A stretch of 64,000 nucleotides of DNA from Bacteroidales bacterium (GTDB lineage Bacteria > Bacteroidota > Bacteroidia > Bacteroidales > Muribaculaceae), in NCBI GenBank assembly GCA_004557825.1, contig SFFL01000006.1:1-64000 (forward strand), in the 5' to 3' direction. The first letter of the stretch is position 1; each line of letters begins with the position of its first letter. The translations under genes were made by a program, and so were the position numbers. Below are positions 32,819 through 41,302 of this stretch, in pieces. A model generated the notes under the pieces. The model was given only the letters and a program-made list of their open reading frames with translations. It made no database searches and was not told the origin of the DNA.

Positions 32819-34599
32819 AAAATATACGTAACTTCTGCATCATAGCGCACATCGACCACGGCAAAAGCACCCTGGCCGACCGTCTGCTCGAATTTACCAA
32901 CACCATTGACCAGAAAGATCTGCAGGCGCAGGTGCTCGACGATATGGACCTGGAGCGCGAGCGAGGCATCACTATCAAGAGCCACGCCATCCAGATGAAT
33001 TACAATCGCGACGGTCAGGATTACACCCTCAATCTTATCGACACTCCGGGACACGTCGACTTCTCCTATGAGGTTTCGCGCTCCATCGCCGCTTGCGAGG
33101 GTGCGCTCCTTGTAGTCGACGCCACACAGGGTGTGCAGGCTCAGACGATTTCCAACCTCTATATGGCGCTCGAATCCGACCTGGAAATCATCCCGGTCAT
33201 CAACAAGGTGGACCTGGAGAGCGCCAACCCCGACGAGGTGGAGGATGAAATCGTAGACCTGCTCGGCTGCAAGCGCGAGGAAATTATCCGTGCCAGCGGC
33301 AAAACCGGCATCGGCATCAAGGATATTCTCGACGCCATCGTTGACCGCGTGCCTGCTCCGCAGGGCAATCCCGACGCTCCGCTGCAGGCGCTGATTTTCG
33401 ATTCGGTGTTCAACCCATTCCGCGGCATCATCGCCTACTTCAAGATTGAAAACGGCACCATCCGCGACGGCGACTTCGTGAAGTTCGTATCCACCGGCAA
33501 GGAATATCACGCCGACGAAATCGGCGTGCTCAAGATGGACCTCTCGCCGCGCAAAGAGCTGTCGGCGGGAAATGTGGGCTACATCATCTCCGGCATCAAG
33601 ACCTCGAAGGAAGTTCGCGTGGGCGATACCATCACCCACGTAGCCGACCCGGCACCGGCCATCGCCGGCTTCGAAGAAGTGAAGCCGATGGTGTTTGCCG
33701 GTGTCTACCCCATCGAAGCCGAAGATTTCGAGAATCTGCGCGCATCGCTGGAAAAACTGCAGCTCAACGACGCCTCTCTTACCTTCCAGCCGGAGTCGTC
33801 AATGGCTCTTGGATTCGGCTTCCGTTGCGGCTTCCTCGGTCTGCTGCACATGGAAATTGTGCAGGAGCGCCTCAGCCGCGAGTTCAATATGGAGGTAATC
33901 ACCACCGTGCCCAACGTTTCCTATAAGGTTTACGACAAGAAAGGCAACGAGACCGAGGTGCACAACCCCTCCGGCCTCCCCGACGCAACCCTCATCGACC
34001 ACATCGAGGAGCCTTACATCAGAGCCTCAATCATCACCACCGCTGAGTTCATCGGTCCGATTATGACTCTCTGTCTCGGCAAACGCGGCGAACTTGTAAA
34101 GCAGGAATTCATTGCCGGCAACCGCGTGGAGCTTATCTTCGACCTCCCCTTGGGCGAAATCGTGATTGACTTCTACGACAAACTGAAATCCATCTCCAAG
34201 GGGTATGCTTCGTTCGACTATCAGATCCACGACTTCCGTCCGTCGCGGCTGGTGAAGCTCGACGTGCTGCTCAACGGCGAACCGGTCGACGCCCTTTCCA
34301 CCCTCACCCACGCCGACAATGCAGTGCAGTTTGGCCGCCGTATGTGTGAGAAACTGAAAGAGCTAATCCCCCGCCACCAGTTCGACATCGCCATCCAGGC
34401 AGCCATCGGTGCGAAAATCATCGCGCGCGAAACCATCAAGGCCGTGCGCAAGGATGTGACGGCCAAATGCTACGGCGGCGACGTATCGCGTAAACGCAAA
34501 CTGCTTGAGAAACAGAAAGCCGGCAAAAAGCGTATGAAGCAAATCGGCTCCGTGCAAGTGCCGCAGAAGGCCTTCCTCGCCGTTCTCAAGCTCGAATAA
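32815..34599 (+). CDS. lepA: Elongation factor 4 (LepA)
   Basis: A 594-residue translational GTPase that back-translocates or helps ribosome function under stress. IAHIDHGKSTLADRLLE is the P loop, RGITIKSHAI switch I, DTPGHVDFSYE the G3 motif and NKVDLE the G4 motif. The C-terminal domain has CYGGDVSRKRKLLEKQKAGK, unique to LepA. Length is normal. Its ATG overlaps the stop of the aldo/keto reductase gene (ATGA), so translation is probably coupled, although the functions are unrelated. Confidence 0.98.
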   Translation: MKNIRNFCIIAHIDHGKSTLADRLLEFTNTIDQKDLQAQVLDDMDLERERGITIKSHAIQMNYNRDGQDYTLNLIDTPGHVDFSYEVSRSIAACEGALLVVDATQGVQAQTISNLYMALESDLEIIPVINKVDLESANPDEVEDEIVDLLGCKREEIIRASGKTGIGIKDILDAIVDRVPAPQGNPDAPLQALIFDSVFNPFRGIIAYFKIENGTIRDGDFVKFVSTGKEYHADEIGVLKMDLSPRKELSAGNVGYIISGIKTSKEVRVGDTITHVADPAPAIAGFEEVKPMVFAGVYPIEAEDFENLRASLEKLQLNDASLTFQPESSMALGFGFRCGFLGLLHMEIVQERLSREFNMEVITTVPNVSYKVYDKKGNETEVHNPSGLPDATLIDHIEEPYIRASIITTAEFIGPIMTLCLGKRGELVKQEFIAGNRVELIFDLPLGEIVIDFYDKLKSISKGYASFDYQIHDFRPSRLVKLDVLLNGEPVDALSTLTHADNAVQFGRRMCEKLKELIPRHQFDIAIQAAIGAKIIARETIKAVRKDVTAKCYGGDVSRKRKLLEKQKAGKKRMKQIGSVQVPQKAFLAVLKLE

Positions 34600-34675
34600 C
34601 CCCAACAATTGGGAAAAGCCCATCAAACAAGAAATTGGAATAAGCCCATCAAATTGGTATAACTTCAACAAATTA
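34594..34675 (+). repeat. Degenerate direct repeats starting at the lepA stop
   Basis: AATAACCCCAACAATTGG at the stop codon is echoed by AAAAGCCCATCAAACAAG, AATAAGCCCATCAAATTGG and TATAACTTCAACAAATTA in the next 75 bases. The units are diverged and of unequal length. Confidence 0.55.
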
Positions 34676-34680
34676 CAGGG

Positions 34681-34800
34681 ACTGTCTTCACAGCCAGCAT
34701 CGTATCAACCTGTAGGGATGCACCCCAGGTGCGTCCGCTTAAACATCTGACACTCAGAGTGTATGGCGGACGCATCTGGGGTGCGTCCTACATATCAAAA
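34681..34800. repeat. Dispersed palindromic element, copy C
   Basis: CTGTAGGGATGCACCCCAGG and GTGCGTCC on the left face GGACGCATCTGGGGTGCGTC on the right, then CTACATATCAAAA. The left flank ATCGTATCAACC matches the flank of copies A and B. Confidence 0.82.
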
Positions 34801-34802
34801 TA

Positions 34803-35768
34803 TCAGAGGTTGACGGAAAGTAATTTGCCGGTGCCGCTGACTTTTACGGAGGGGATGCAGGCGGGGATTAATGCTGTGTGTCCTTGCGGCAGGTGTGTGA
34901 GGCGATTTTCGGAATCTTCGAGGGTGATATCGCCTTCAATGTTAATAAAGATTGTGAATGAGTCGAGCGATTTTAGGTCGAGCGAAAGGGTGTCTTTTAC
35001 CGACATCACATCGGCATTGAAATATGGGGTATGCGCTACGTTGAGCCGCTGGCCGGGTGCGGGCTGTACATTGCGCACGGCTGCGGGAGTCTCTACATAA
35101 TCCAGCACCTCCAGCGACTGCTCCACATGCAGCTCGCGCGGGTTGCCCGCAGCATCGCGGCGGTCGTAATCATATACCCGGTAAGTAATGTCGCTGGCTT
35201 GCTGGATTTCTACTATAAGGGTGCCGCTGCCGATGGAGTGTATGCGTCCGGCAGGGATATAAAATACATCGCCCGGCTTTACATCATATTTGTGCAGCGC
35301 TTCAACCAGTGTGTGGTCGGCAATCATCCGGCGGAATGTCTCGACATTCATAGGCCGGTTGAAACCAAGTAAAAGCGAGGCCTCCGGCTCGGAATGGAGC
35401 ACATACCACAGCTCTGATTTGCCGGGAGAATTGTGGCGCGACATAGCCACATCATTATCGGGGTGAACCTGCACCGACAGGTCGTCGGCAGCGTCGATAA
35501 ACTTCACCAACAATGGGAATCGTCCGTGGCAACAGTCGTTGATGCGCATCCCGAGGATTTCAATGGGGAAGCGGGCCACAAGCTCATTGAGCGATTCACC
35601 TTTATATTTGCCGGAGTCCACAACCGACTCGCGCCCGGGCATAGGGGACAATTCCCACGATTCACCCACGGAATCGCCCTGCGACGGGATTCCTTTAAAG
35701 CGGGCAATGCGGTTTCCACCCCAAATCACAGATTTGAAGAACGGCTGAAATGTGAAAATCGGCAACAT
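34803..35768 (-). CDS. manA: Mannose-6-phosphate isomerase, class I
   Basis: A 321-residue cupin-fold zinc enzyme that interconverts mannose 6-phosphate and fructose 6-phosphate. The N-terminal FQPFFKSVIWGGNRIARFKG, the zinc ligand motif SVQVHPDND, KSELWYVLHSEP, GDVFYIPAGRIHSIG and IQQASDITYRVYDYDR are family marks. Length fits the shorter class I enzymes. It could supply GDP-mannose or GDP-fucose precursors for the glycosyltransferases in the window, but it is isolated between two repeat elements. Confidence 0.92.
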   Translation of the reverse strand: MLPIFTFQPFFKSVIWGGNRIARFKGIPSQGDSVGESWELSPMPGRESVVDSGKYKGESLNELVARFPIEILGMRINDCCHGRFPLLVKFIDAADDLSVQVHPDNDVAMSRHNSPGKSELWYVLHSEPEASLLLGFNRPMNVETFRRMIADHTLVEALHKYDVKPGDVFYIPAGRIHSIGSGTLIVEIQQASDITYRVYDYDRRDAAGNPRELHVEQSLEVLDYVETPAAVRNVQPAPGQRLNVAHTPYFNADVMSVKDTLSLDLKSLDSFTIFINIEGDITLEDSENRLTHLPQGHTALIPACIPSVKVSGTGKLLSVNL

Positions 35769-35790
35769 GTGATAATGTAAAACAATGAAT

Positions 35791-35824
35791 TGTAAGGACG
35801 CACCGGAGTGCGTCCCTACAACTT
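35791..35824. repeat. Dispersed palindromic element, short copy D
   Basis: TGTAAGGACGCAC and GTGCGTCCCTACA are near-perfect inverted repeats separated by four bases. This is the minimal hairpin form of the family. Confidence 0.8.
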
Positions 35825-35874
35825 AAGAGGTTCTCTGGGGTGTTAACACATCCACAGGAGAGATTATCAAATTA

Positions 35875-36420
35875 TTACTTTGCAGCGGGAGCGGCAGTGG
35901 AGGCAGCGGGAGTGTCCTTGACTCCGAGTTTAGCCTTTACCAGAGGAGTGACATCCACTACATCGGCAGCCTGATATGCGGGCACACCTGCGGGGAAAAT
36001 CATTGTGAAGTTGCCCTCTTTGCCTACAGCTGTGATAGCGGTGACGAGCTTCTCCTGGATAGGAGCCATGAGCTGCTGCTGCTTGCGGGCGAGTTCCTGC
36101 TGTGCGCTCTGGCCAAACTGCTCAGCCTTCTGGTTGAGCTCCTGAATTTCCTGCATACGGCGATCCTTGATGGCCTGGGGAGTAGCTGTATCATTGGCGA
36201 GCTTCTGGAATTCCTCATATTTAGTCTTGAATTCCTCCTGAATCTTAGCATATTCGCTTTCAAAGGTCTTGGAAGCTGCAGCTATTTCCTTCTGTGCGGC
36301 ATCATATTCTGCCATACCGGGGATAATGGATTCGGGGTCAACAATACCGAACTTCTGAGCTTGAGCTGCAAAGCAGACAGGCAGAGCCACTGCAATGGCT
36401 AAAAGAATTTTCTTGATCAT
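35875..36420 (-). CDS. OmpH/Skp-family periplasmic chaperone
   Basis: A 181-residue protein. Residues 1-22 are a signal peptide (ILLAIAVALPVCFAAQA). The middle ~100 residues are charged and helical (a coiled coil rich in E, K and Q), the tentacles of Skp, and the mature N-terminus KFGIVDPESIIPGMAEYD is a family mark. It binds unfolded outer-membrane proteins. The C-terminus has a short alanine/proline-rich tail. It is the last gene of the bamA cluster, 73 bases after its paralog. Confidence 0.9.
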   Translation of the reverse strand: MIKKILLAIAVALPVCFAAQAQKFGIVDPESIIPGMAEYDAAQKEIAAASKTFESEYAKIQEEFKTKYEEFQKLANDTATPQAIKDRRMQEIQELNQKAEQFGQSAQQELARKQQQLMAPIQEKLVTAITAVGKEGNFTMIFPAGVPAYQAADVVDVTPLVKAKLGVKDTPAASTAAPAAK

Positions 36421-36493
36421 TTTTTTGTTAGATGGTCTATTGTGTTTTTGTTATTTGATTCAAATTAATCTGCCGGCATAGCCAAGTAGACAA

Positions 36494-37009
36494 TTAGTTG
36501 GCATAGCCGAGCTTGGCCAGCACCTCATTGGAGATATCGATTCTGGGCGAAGCGTAGACGATATTGGCCGACGAGGCACGGTCGAAGATGCACTGATATC
36601 CGCGCTCTTCCGATACTTTCTTTACGGCATTGTAAACATCGTCCTGGATAGGCTTCATAAGGGTCTGACGCTTTTTGTAAAGCTCACCCTCCGGGCCAAA
36701 ATACTTGTAGCGAAGATCGGTGGCCTCTTTCTCCTTAGCCACGATTGCCTCTTCCTGGGCCTTAACCTGCTCCTCGGTGAGGAACACCTTGTCGGCCAGG
36801 TATTTCTTATACATCTGGTCGGCTTCAAGCGATTTGGCCTCCACTTCTTTCTGCCAGCGCTGTGAGAGCTGACGGAGCTGCTCATTGGCCATCTCATAGT
36901 TGGGCACCTGCTTGAGGATATATTCCATATCCACCAGCGCGAACTTCTGGGCGGAAGCGCCGACAACTGCGGCGACTGCCAGCAGAAGGGTGATAAATAT
37001 CTTTTTCAT
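36494..37009 (-). CDS. OmpH/Skp-family periplasmic chaperone
   Basis: A 171-residue paralog of the downstream gene: signal peptide FITLLLAVAAVVGASAQ, then KFALVDMEYILKQVPNYEMA and a long charged helical region, ending VYASPRIDISNEVLAKLGYA. Two tandem ompH genes behind bamA are usual in Bacteroidetes. The spacer to bamA (37010-37120) contains a 16-base palindrome GTCTTATATATAAGAC at 37078-37093. Confidence 0.92.
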   Translation of the reverse strand: MKKIFITLLLAVAAVVGASAQKFALVDMEYILKQVPNYEMANEQLRQLSQRWQKEVEAKSLEADQMYKKYLADKVFLTEEQVKAQEEAIVAKEKEATDLRYKYFGPEGELYKKRQTLMKPIQDDVYNAVKKVSEERGYQCIFDRASSANIVYASPRIDISNEVLAKLGYAN

Positions 37010-37120
37010 AACGTTTCTTTCTTTAGCGGTTAGTGCCTGCGATAATTTACTTTCTTACAGGCAGGTTAGTTATCACGGTCTTATATATAAGACAATTCAC
37101 GCTCGAAAAGGTTTAACAAA

Positions 37121-39754
37121 TCAGAATTCCTGACCGAGGATGAAGTGGAAGTGGCTGCCACCCTTCTGACCGAAGACTGTATCGAAGCCGTAGGCCCAGT
37201 CGATACCCATCATACCTACCATCGGGAGGAAGATGCGGACACCCACACCGGCCGAGCGCTTGAGGTTGAAGGGCGAGAAGTCTTTCACGCGCGTCCAGGC
37301 ATTACCGCCTTCGGCGAATACCAGGCCGTAGATTGTGGTTGAAGGTTGCAGCATAAAGGGGAAGTGAAGCTCCACACCGAGGCGGGTGTAAGCGTAGCCT
37401 TCCTTGCCCCACGGGGTGAGCTGACCATTCTCATAGCCACGCAGCGCAATGGTCTCGGTGGCGTATGTGTAAGAGCCGCTCATACCGTCGCCGCCCACGT
37501 AGAATGTTTCAAACGGAGAGCGGAGCCACTTGTTGAAGCTGCCCAGCAGACCGATGTCGGCGCGGGTCATGAGCACGAGAGTCCATTTGCCGTCGGGGTC
37601 GGTAAGCGGGGTGTATGTGCGCGATTTGAAGCGCAGCTTCCAGTACTCGATCCAGTGATACAGCTCCTTCTTGGAGGCGGTGGTGTTTTCGTTGTAGAGC
37701 TTCTCCCAGTTCTTCTTTCCGAAGAGCGAAGCCGGGGGAGTGATCTGCAGATTCAGCGAGAAGTTTGAACCACGGCGTGTGTAGAGAGGATTGTCGATAG
37801 AGTTGCGCGCCAGAGTCAGGCCAAGCACAAGAGCGTTCGACGTACCGTTGTTCATATAATAAAGGTATTCCCAGTTCTTGAGGTAATACCAGTTGTAGCT
37901 CAGTTCGGTAGTGAAGGTAAAGTAGTCGTCGGGCCAGCTCAGACGCTTACCGAAGCCCACGGTTACGCCCACCATCTGGAGCACCTTGTTGGGGTCGTAG
38001 GCATTCTCGATGGAGTTCTGGTAGTAATCGTTGTAGTACGACGAGTTGTAGCCGTAACCGTAGCCATAGCCATAACCGCCGTAGAGATAAGGATTCGACC
38101 AGTTGGAGTTGTAGTAGGATGAGTTAACACCGGTCTGACGGCTGTAGTAAGCCGATACCTGCAGCGAATTGGGGCGCTTGCCGCCGAACCACGGGTCGAG
38201 GAACGACACAGAGTACATCTGATAGTAGCGGGCGTTGGTCTGCGCGCTGATGGTGAATGTCTGCCCTTCGCCCTGCGGAATCAGGCCCTTATAGGAGGAG
38301 GGGTTGAACAGATTCTTGATTGAGAAGTTGGTGAACTTCAGAGCCACCTTACCGATGATACCGGTCTGACCCCAGCCGAGCGAAAGCTCAATCTGGTCGT
38401 TGGCCTTCGAAGTGAGGTTGAACACCACATCCACCGTACCGTTTTCTTCGTTGGGCTGGATGTCGGGGTTCATATTCTCAGGGTCGAAGTGGCCGGTCTG
38501 AGCGATTTCACGCAGCGAACGCATCACATCGTTCTTGCTAAAAAGCTCGCCGGGCTTCACGCGGAGGTCGCGGCGCACCACCTTCTCATAAAGGCGGTCG
38601 TTGCCGTTGATCACAACCTTGTTGATACGCGCCTGCGGACCTTCGAACATACGCAGCTCCAGGTCGATGGAGTCGCCGGTGATATTCTTTTCGATGGGCA
38701 CGAGCTGATAGAAAAGGTAGCCCTTGTCCATATAGGCGTTCGACACGGCATCGTCGTCGGTGGTCAGGCGCTTGTTGAGCAGCTTCTGGTTGTAGACGTC
38801 GCCCGGCTTCATACCCAGCAGATAGTCGAGCTGGTCGGTGGAATAGAGCGTATTGCCCACCCAGGAGATGTCGCTCAGATAATATTTCTTGCCCTCCTCC
38901 AGGTTGATGTAGACATCCACCTTCTTCTCATCATAAGGCACCACGGAGTCGGAAAGAATCTTGGCATCGCGGTAGCCCAGCTCATTGTATTTCTCGATGA
39001 TGCGGTTGAGGTCGTCCTTATAATCGGTATCGACAAACTTCTTCTGACTGAACAGCTTGAGCAGGTTGCCGCTTTCGTTGGTTTTCTTGATTACGCGCTT
39101 AAGTTTGCCATCGGAAAGCACCTCATTGCCGGTGATGTAGATTTTGTGAACCTTCACCTTGGAGTGCTTGTCGACATCGACGTGCACAATCATTTCATTC
39201 TTGTTGGCAAGGTCTTCCTGCAGCCATATCTTCACTGTAGCGTTGCCGAAGCCCTTGTCGGAGAAATATTTCTTTACGATATCGGTGGCGCGGTTTACGA
39301 TGTTCTGGGTAATCTGGTTGCCCTTCATCAGCTGCAGGCGTTTCTGGATATCCTCGCGCTCGCCCTTCTTCATACCGCCGTAGCGCACTTCCGAGATACG
39401 GGGCTGAGTGCGCAGATTGTACACCAGCCAGATTTTGTTGCCGGCGATTTTCTCGGCAAGAATCTGAGCCTGAGCGAACAGGCCCTGACGCATCAGTCGT
39501 TTGGTGGCTGTGGTGATGTCATCGCCGGGCACTTCCACCTCGTCGCCGACTTTCAGACCGGAGTAACCGATTACGATATAGTCTTCGTAGTTGTCGGCGC
39601 CCTGCACTCTGATTCCGGCTATCTCATATTTGGAGGGAAGACCGGAATATACAATCGGCGGATTATAGATAGTATCAGTCGCCTCGGCAGCATGGAGCTT
39701 CGGGGCGATGACGGAGAGCACAATGAGGATGAATGGTAGAAACCTGTATGTCAT
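37121..39754 (-). CDS. bamA: Outer-membrane protein assembly factor BamA
   Basis: An 877-residue Omp85 protein, the central subunit that folds beta-barrels into the outer membrane. A signal peptide is followed by POTRA domains (about residues 45-440, for example GDEVEVPGDDITTATKRLMR, and the later RINKVVINGNDRLYEKVVRR) and a C-terminal barrel ending in F. The barrel contains SGSYTYATETIALRGYENG and the RGYE region expected for Omp85. An unusual insertion, rich in glycine and tyrosine (GGYGYGYGYGY), lies in an early barrel loop near residue 555. The stop-start overlap with uppS is 4 bases. Confidence 0.97.
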   Translation of the reverse strand: MTYRFLPFILIVLSVIAPKLHAAEATDTIYNPPIVYSGLPSKYEIAGIRVQGADNYEDYIVIGYSGLKVGDEVEVPGDDITTATKRLMRQGLFAQAQILAEKIAGNKIWLVYNLRTQPRISEVRYGGMKKGEREDIQKRLQLMKGNQITQNIVNRATDIVKKYFSDKGFGNATVKIWLQEDLANKNEMIVHVDVDKHSKVKVHKIYITGNEVLSDGKLKRVIKKTNESGNLLKLFSQKKFVDTDYKDDLNRIIEKYNELGYRDAKILSDSVVPYDEKKVDVYINLEEGKKYYLSDISWVGNTLYSTDQLDYLLGMKPGDVYNQKLLNKRLTTDDDAVSNAYMDKGYLFYQLVPIEKNITGDSIDLELRMFEGPQARINKVVINGNDRLYEKVVRRDLRVKPGELFSKNDVMRSLREIAQTGHFDPENMNPDIQPNEENGTVDVVFNLTSKANDQIELSLGWGQTGIIGKVALKFTNFSIKNLFNPSSYKGLIPQGEGQTFTISAQTNARYYQMYSVSFLDPWFGGKRPNSLQVSAYYSRQTGVNSSYYNSNWSNPYLYGGYGYGYGYGYNSSYYNDYYQNSIENAYDPNKVLQMVGVTVGFGKRLSWPDDYFTFTTELSYNWYYLKNWEYLYYMNNGTSNALVLGLTLARNSIDNPLYTRRGSNFSLNLQITPPASLFGKKNWEKLYNENTTASKKELYHWIEYWKLRFKSRTYTPLTDPDGKWTLVLMTRADIGLLGSFNKWLRSPFETFYVGGDGMSGSYTYATETIALRGYENGQLTPWGKEGYAYTRLGVELHFPFMLQPSTTIYGLVFAEGGNAWTRVKDFSPFNLKRSAGVGVRIFLPMVGMMGIDWAYGFDTVFGQKGGSHFHFILGQEF

Positions 39755-40503
39755 GGGTGTAATTGTTCGCTGGTTTTACCGAACCGACGCTCGCGGCGCT
39801 GGAAGGCGAGAATAGCATCTATGAAATCGGCCTTGGTGAAGTCGGGCCAATATTTATCTGTGACAACAATCTCTGAGTAAGCGATTTCCCAAAGGAGGAA
39901 ATTGCTCACGCGGAGGTCGCCGCCGGTGCGGATAAGCAAATCGGGGTCCTGCTGCGGCAGGGAGGCGGTGGAGAGATGGCCTGCAAGCATTTCGGAGGTA
40001 ATCTCACCGGGCGCAATGCGGCCGGCAGACACCTCTTCGGCCAGCAGTCGTACAGCGCGGGTGATATCCCAGCGGCCTGAATAGCTAAGTGCCAGATTCA
40101 GCACAAGGCCGGTGCAGTGAGCCGTATCGTCGAAGCACTGCTGCAGGCGCTGCCGGGCATCGAGAGGCATTCGGGGCATATCGCCTATCATCGTCAGCCT
40201 CACATTGTTCTTGATCAGGTCGGGGGTCTCACGCTGGATGGCGAAACCAATCAGATGCATCAGCGCGTCGACCTCTGCCTGGGGGCGATTCCAGTTCTCG
40301 GTGGAAAAAGCATACAGCGTAAGGCACTTCACGCCCACCTCCGAGGCAATCTCGGTGATGCGGCGCACAGTGTTCACACCCTCCATATGTCCTTCCGAGC
40401 GATCCAGGCCACGGGCCTTTGCCCAACGACCGTTGCCATCCATAATAATGGCTACGTGCGCGGGGATTTTCGCGGGATCGAGATTTGCGAGCAGCTGATT
40501 CAT
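39751..40503 (-). CDS. uppS: Undecaprenyl diphosphate synthase
   Basis: An enzyme of about 250 residues that adds eight isoprene units to farnesyl diphosphate, making the lipid carrier for peptidoglycan and surface glycans. HVAIIMDGNGRWAKARGL has the catalytic aspartate, YAFSTENWNRP and LNLALSYSGRWDI are conserved, and DLLIRTGGDLRVSNFLLWEI and ERRFGKT close the site. The ATG at 40503 gives the usual N-terminus; a longer frame to 40542 would overlap the upstream gene. bamA follows with a 4-base overlap. Confidence 0.96.
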   Translation of the reverse strand: MNQLLANLDPAKIPAHVAIIMDGNGRWAKARGLDRSEGHMEGVNTVRRITEIASEVGVKCLTLYAFSTENWNRPQAEVDALMHLIGFAIQRETPDLIKNNVRLTMIGDMPRMPLDARQRLQQCFDDTAHCTGLVLNLALSYSGRWDITRAVRLLAEEVSAGRIAPGEITSEMLAGHLSTASLPQQDPDLLIRTGGDLRVSNFLLWEIAYSEIVVTDKYWPDFTKADFIDAILAFQRRERRFGKTSEQLHP

Positions 40504-40531
40504 AACGTTTTGAAATGTCGGCGGAGCAGGG

Positions 40532-41224
40532 TCAGTCCACATAGTGGCAGGTGGCGCACCGTTCGCCGAATTCGTAGGTGAGTGAGAATGTTATATCGGA
40601 GTACCAGTCGGTGTTGCGGCCGAAGGAACTTTTGATCTGATGAAGGTCGCTAAGCGGACCGTCCATGTGGTCGGAGAACACTTTCGTCATCGTGAACTCC
40701 AGGCCGAGGTTGAGGCGCGGCTTGGCTTTATATTTGAAGCCGAACGACATCGGCACGCAGAACCCGAGGTTGGTCTCCCCTTCTCCGCTCGAAAGCGACA
40801 TACCCACACCGAGGGCGAGGTAGGGAGTCCAGCGGCGCAAACGCTTGTAGGTCTCCCCTATTCCGTAAGGGAAGAAATTAAACTCGGCGCGCTCCTGCAG
40901 GTCGAAGACCGTAGCCTTGAAACTATAGCTGGCGAATCCGGGGAGCACATCATCCATATCGGCTGTGTTGCCGCTGATAGTGCGCGCATTGAGCAGCGTA
41001 CGCAGGCTCCAGCGCACATCGTGGAGATAGCGAAACGACAGGCCGCCGGAGATGCCCGGATGAGCGAATATGCTCGACGAGGCGTCGCCGATATATCCCG
41101 ACATACCCACCTGACCACCGAAGTCAAACTTATACGTCGACTCCTGCGCACCGGCGCAGGGGCCGGAGAGCAGCGCAATCAGCAGGATTGCCGGAAGGAG
41201 TATTTTCCTGAGTCTGACTTGCAT
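40532..41224 (-). CDS. DUF6089-family outer-membrane protein
   Basis: A 230-residue protein with a signal peptide (ILLPAILLIALLSGPCAGA) and a probable eight-strand outer-membrane barrel: YKFDFGGQVGMSGYIGD, then repeated amphipathic strands ending SDITFSLTYEFGERCATCHY. The family sits in front of uppS-bamA in Bacteroidetes and is thought to belong to outer-membrane biogenesis, but its exact role is not known. A CATC pair of cysteines lies close to the C-terminus. Confidence 0.8.
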   Translation of the reverse strand: MQVRLRKILLPAILLIALLSGPCAGAQESTYKFDFGGQVGMSGYIGDASSSIFAHPGISGGLSFRYLHDVRWSLRTLLNARTISGNTADMDDVLPGFASYSFKATVFDLQERAEFNFFPYGIGETYKRLRRWTPYLALGVGMSLSSGEGETNLGFCVPMSFGFKYKAKPRLNLGLEFTMTKVFSDHMDGPLSDLHQIKSSFGRNTDWYSDITFSLTYEFGERCATCHYVD

Positions 41225-41302
41225 AAGCGGGAGGGTGCGGGTTGGTAGTCTGTGAGTGCTATGGGTTATTGTTGGAATCTGCTGATTACAGATGTATATG
41301 GG

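Noticed and set aside
38489..39739. 416-codon plus-strand frame opposite bamA
   Set aside because: It is a mirror of the bamA coding sequence (few stops on the complement of a GC-rich gene), without any recognisable domain.
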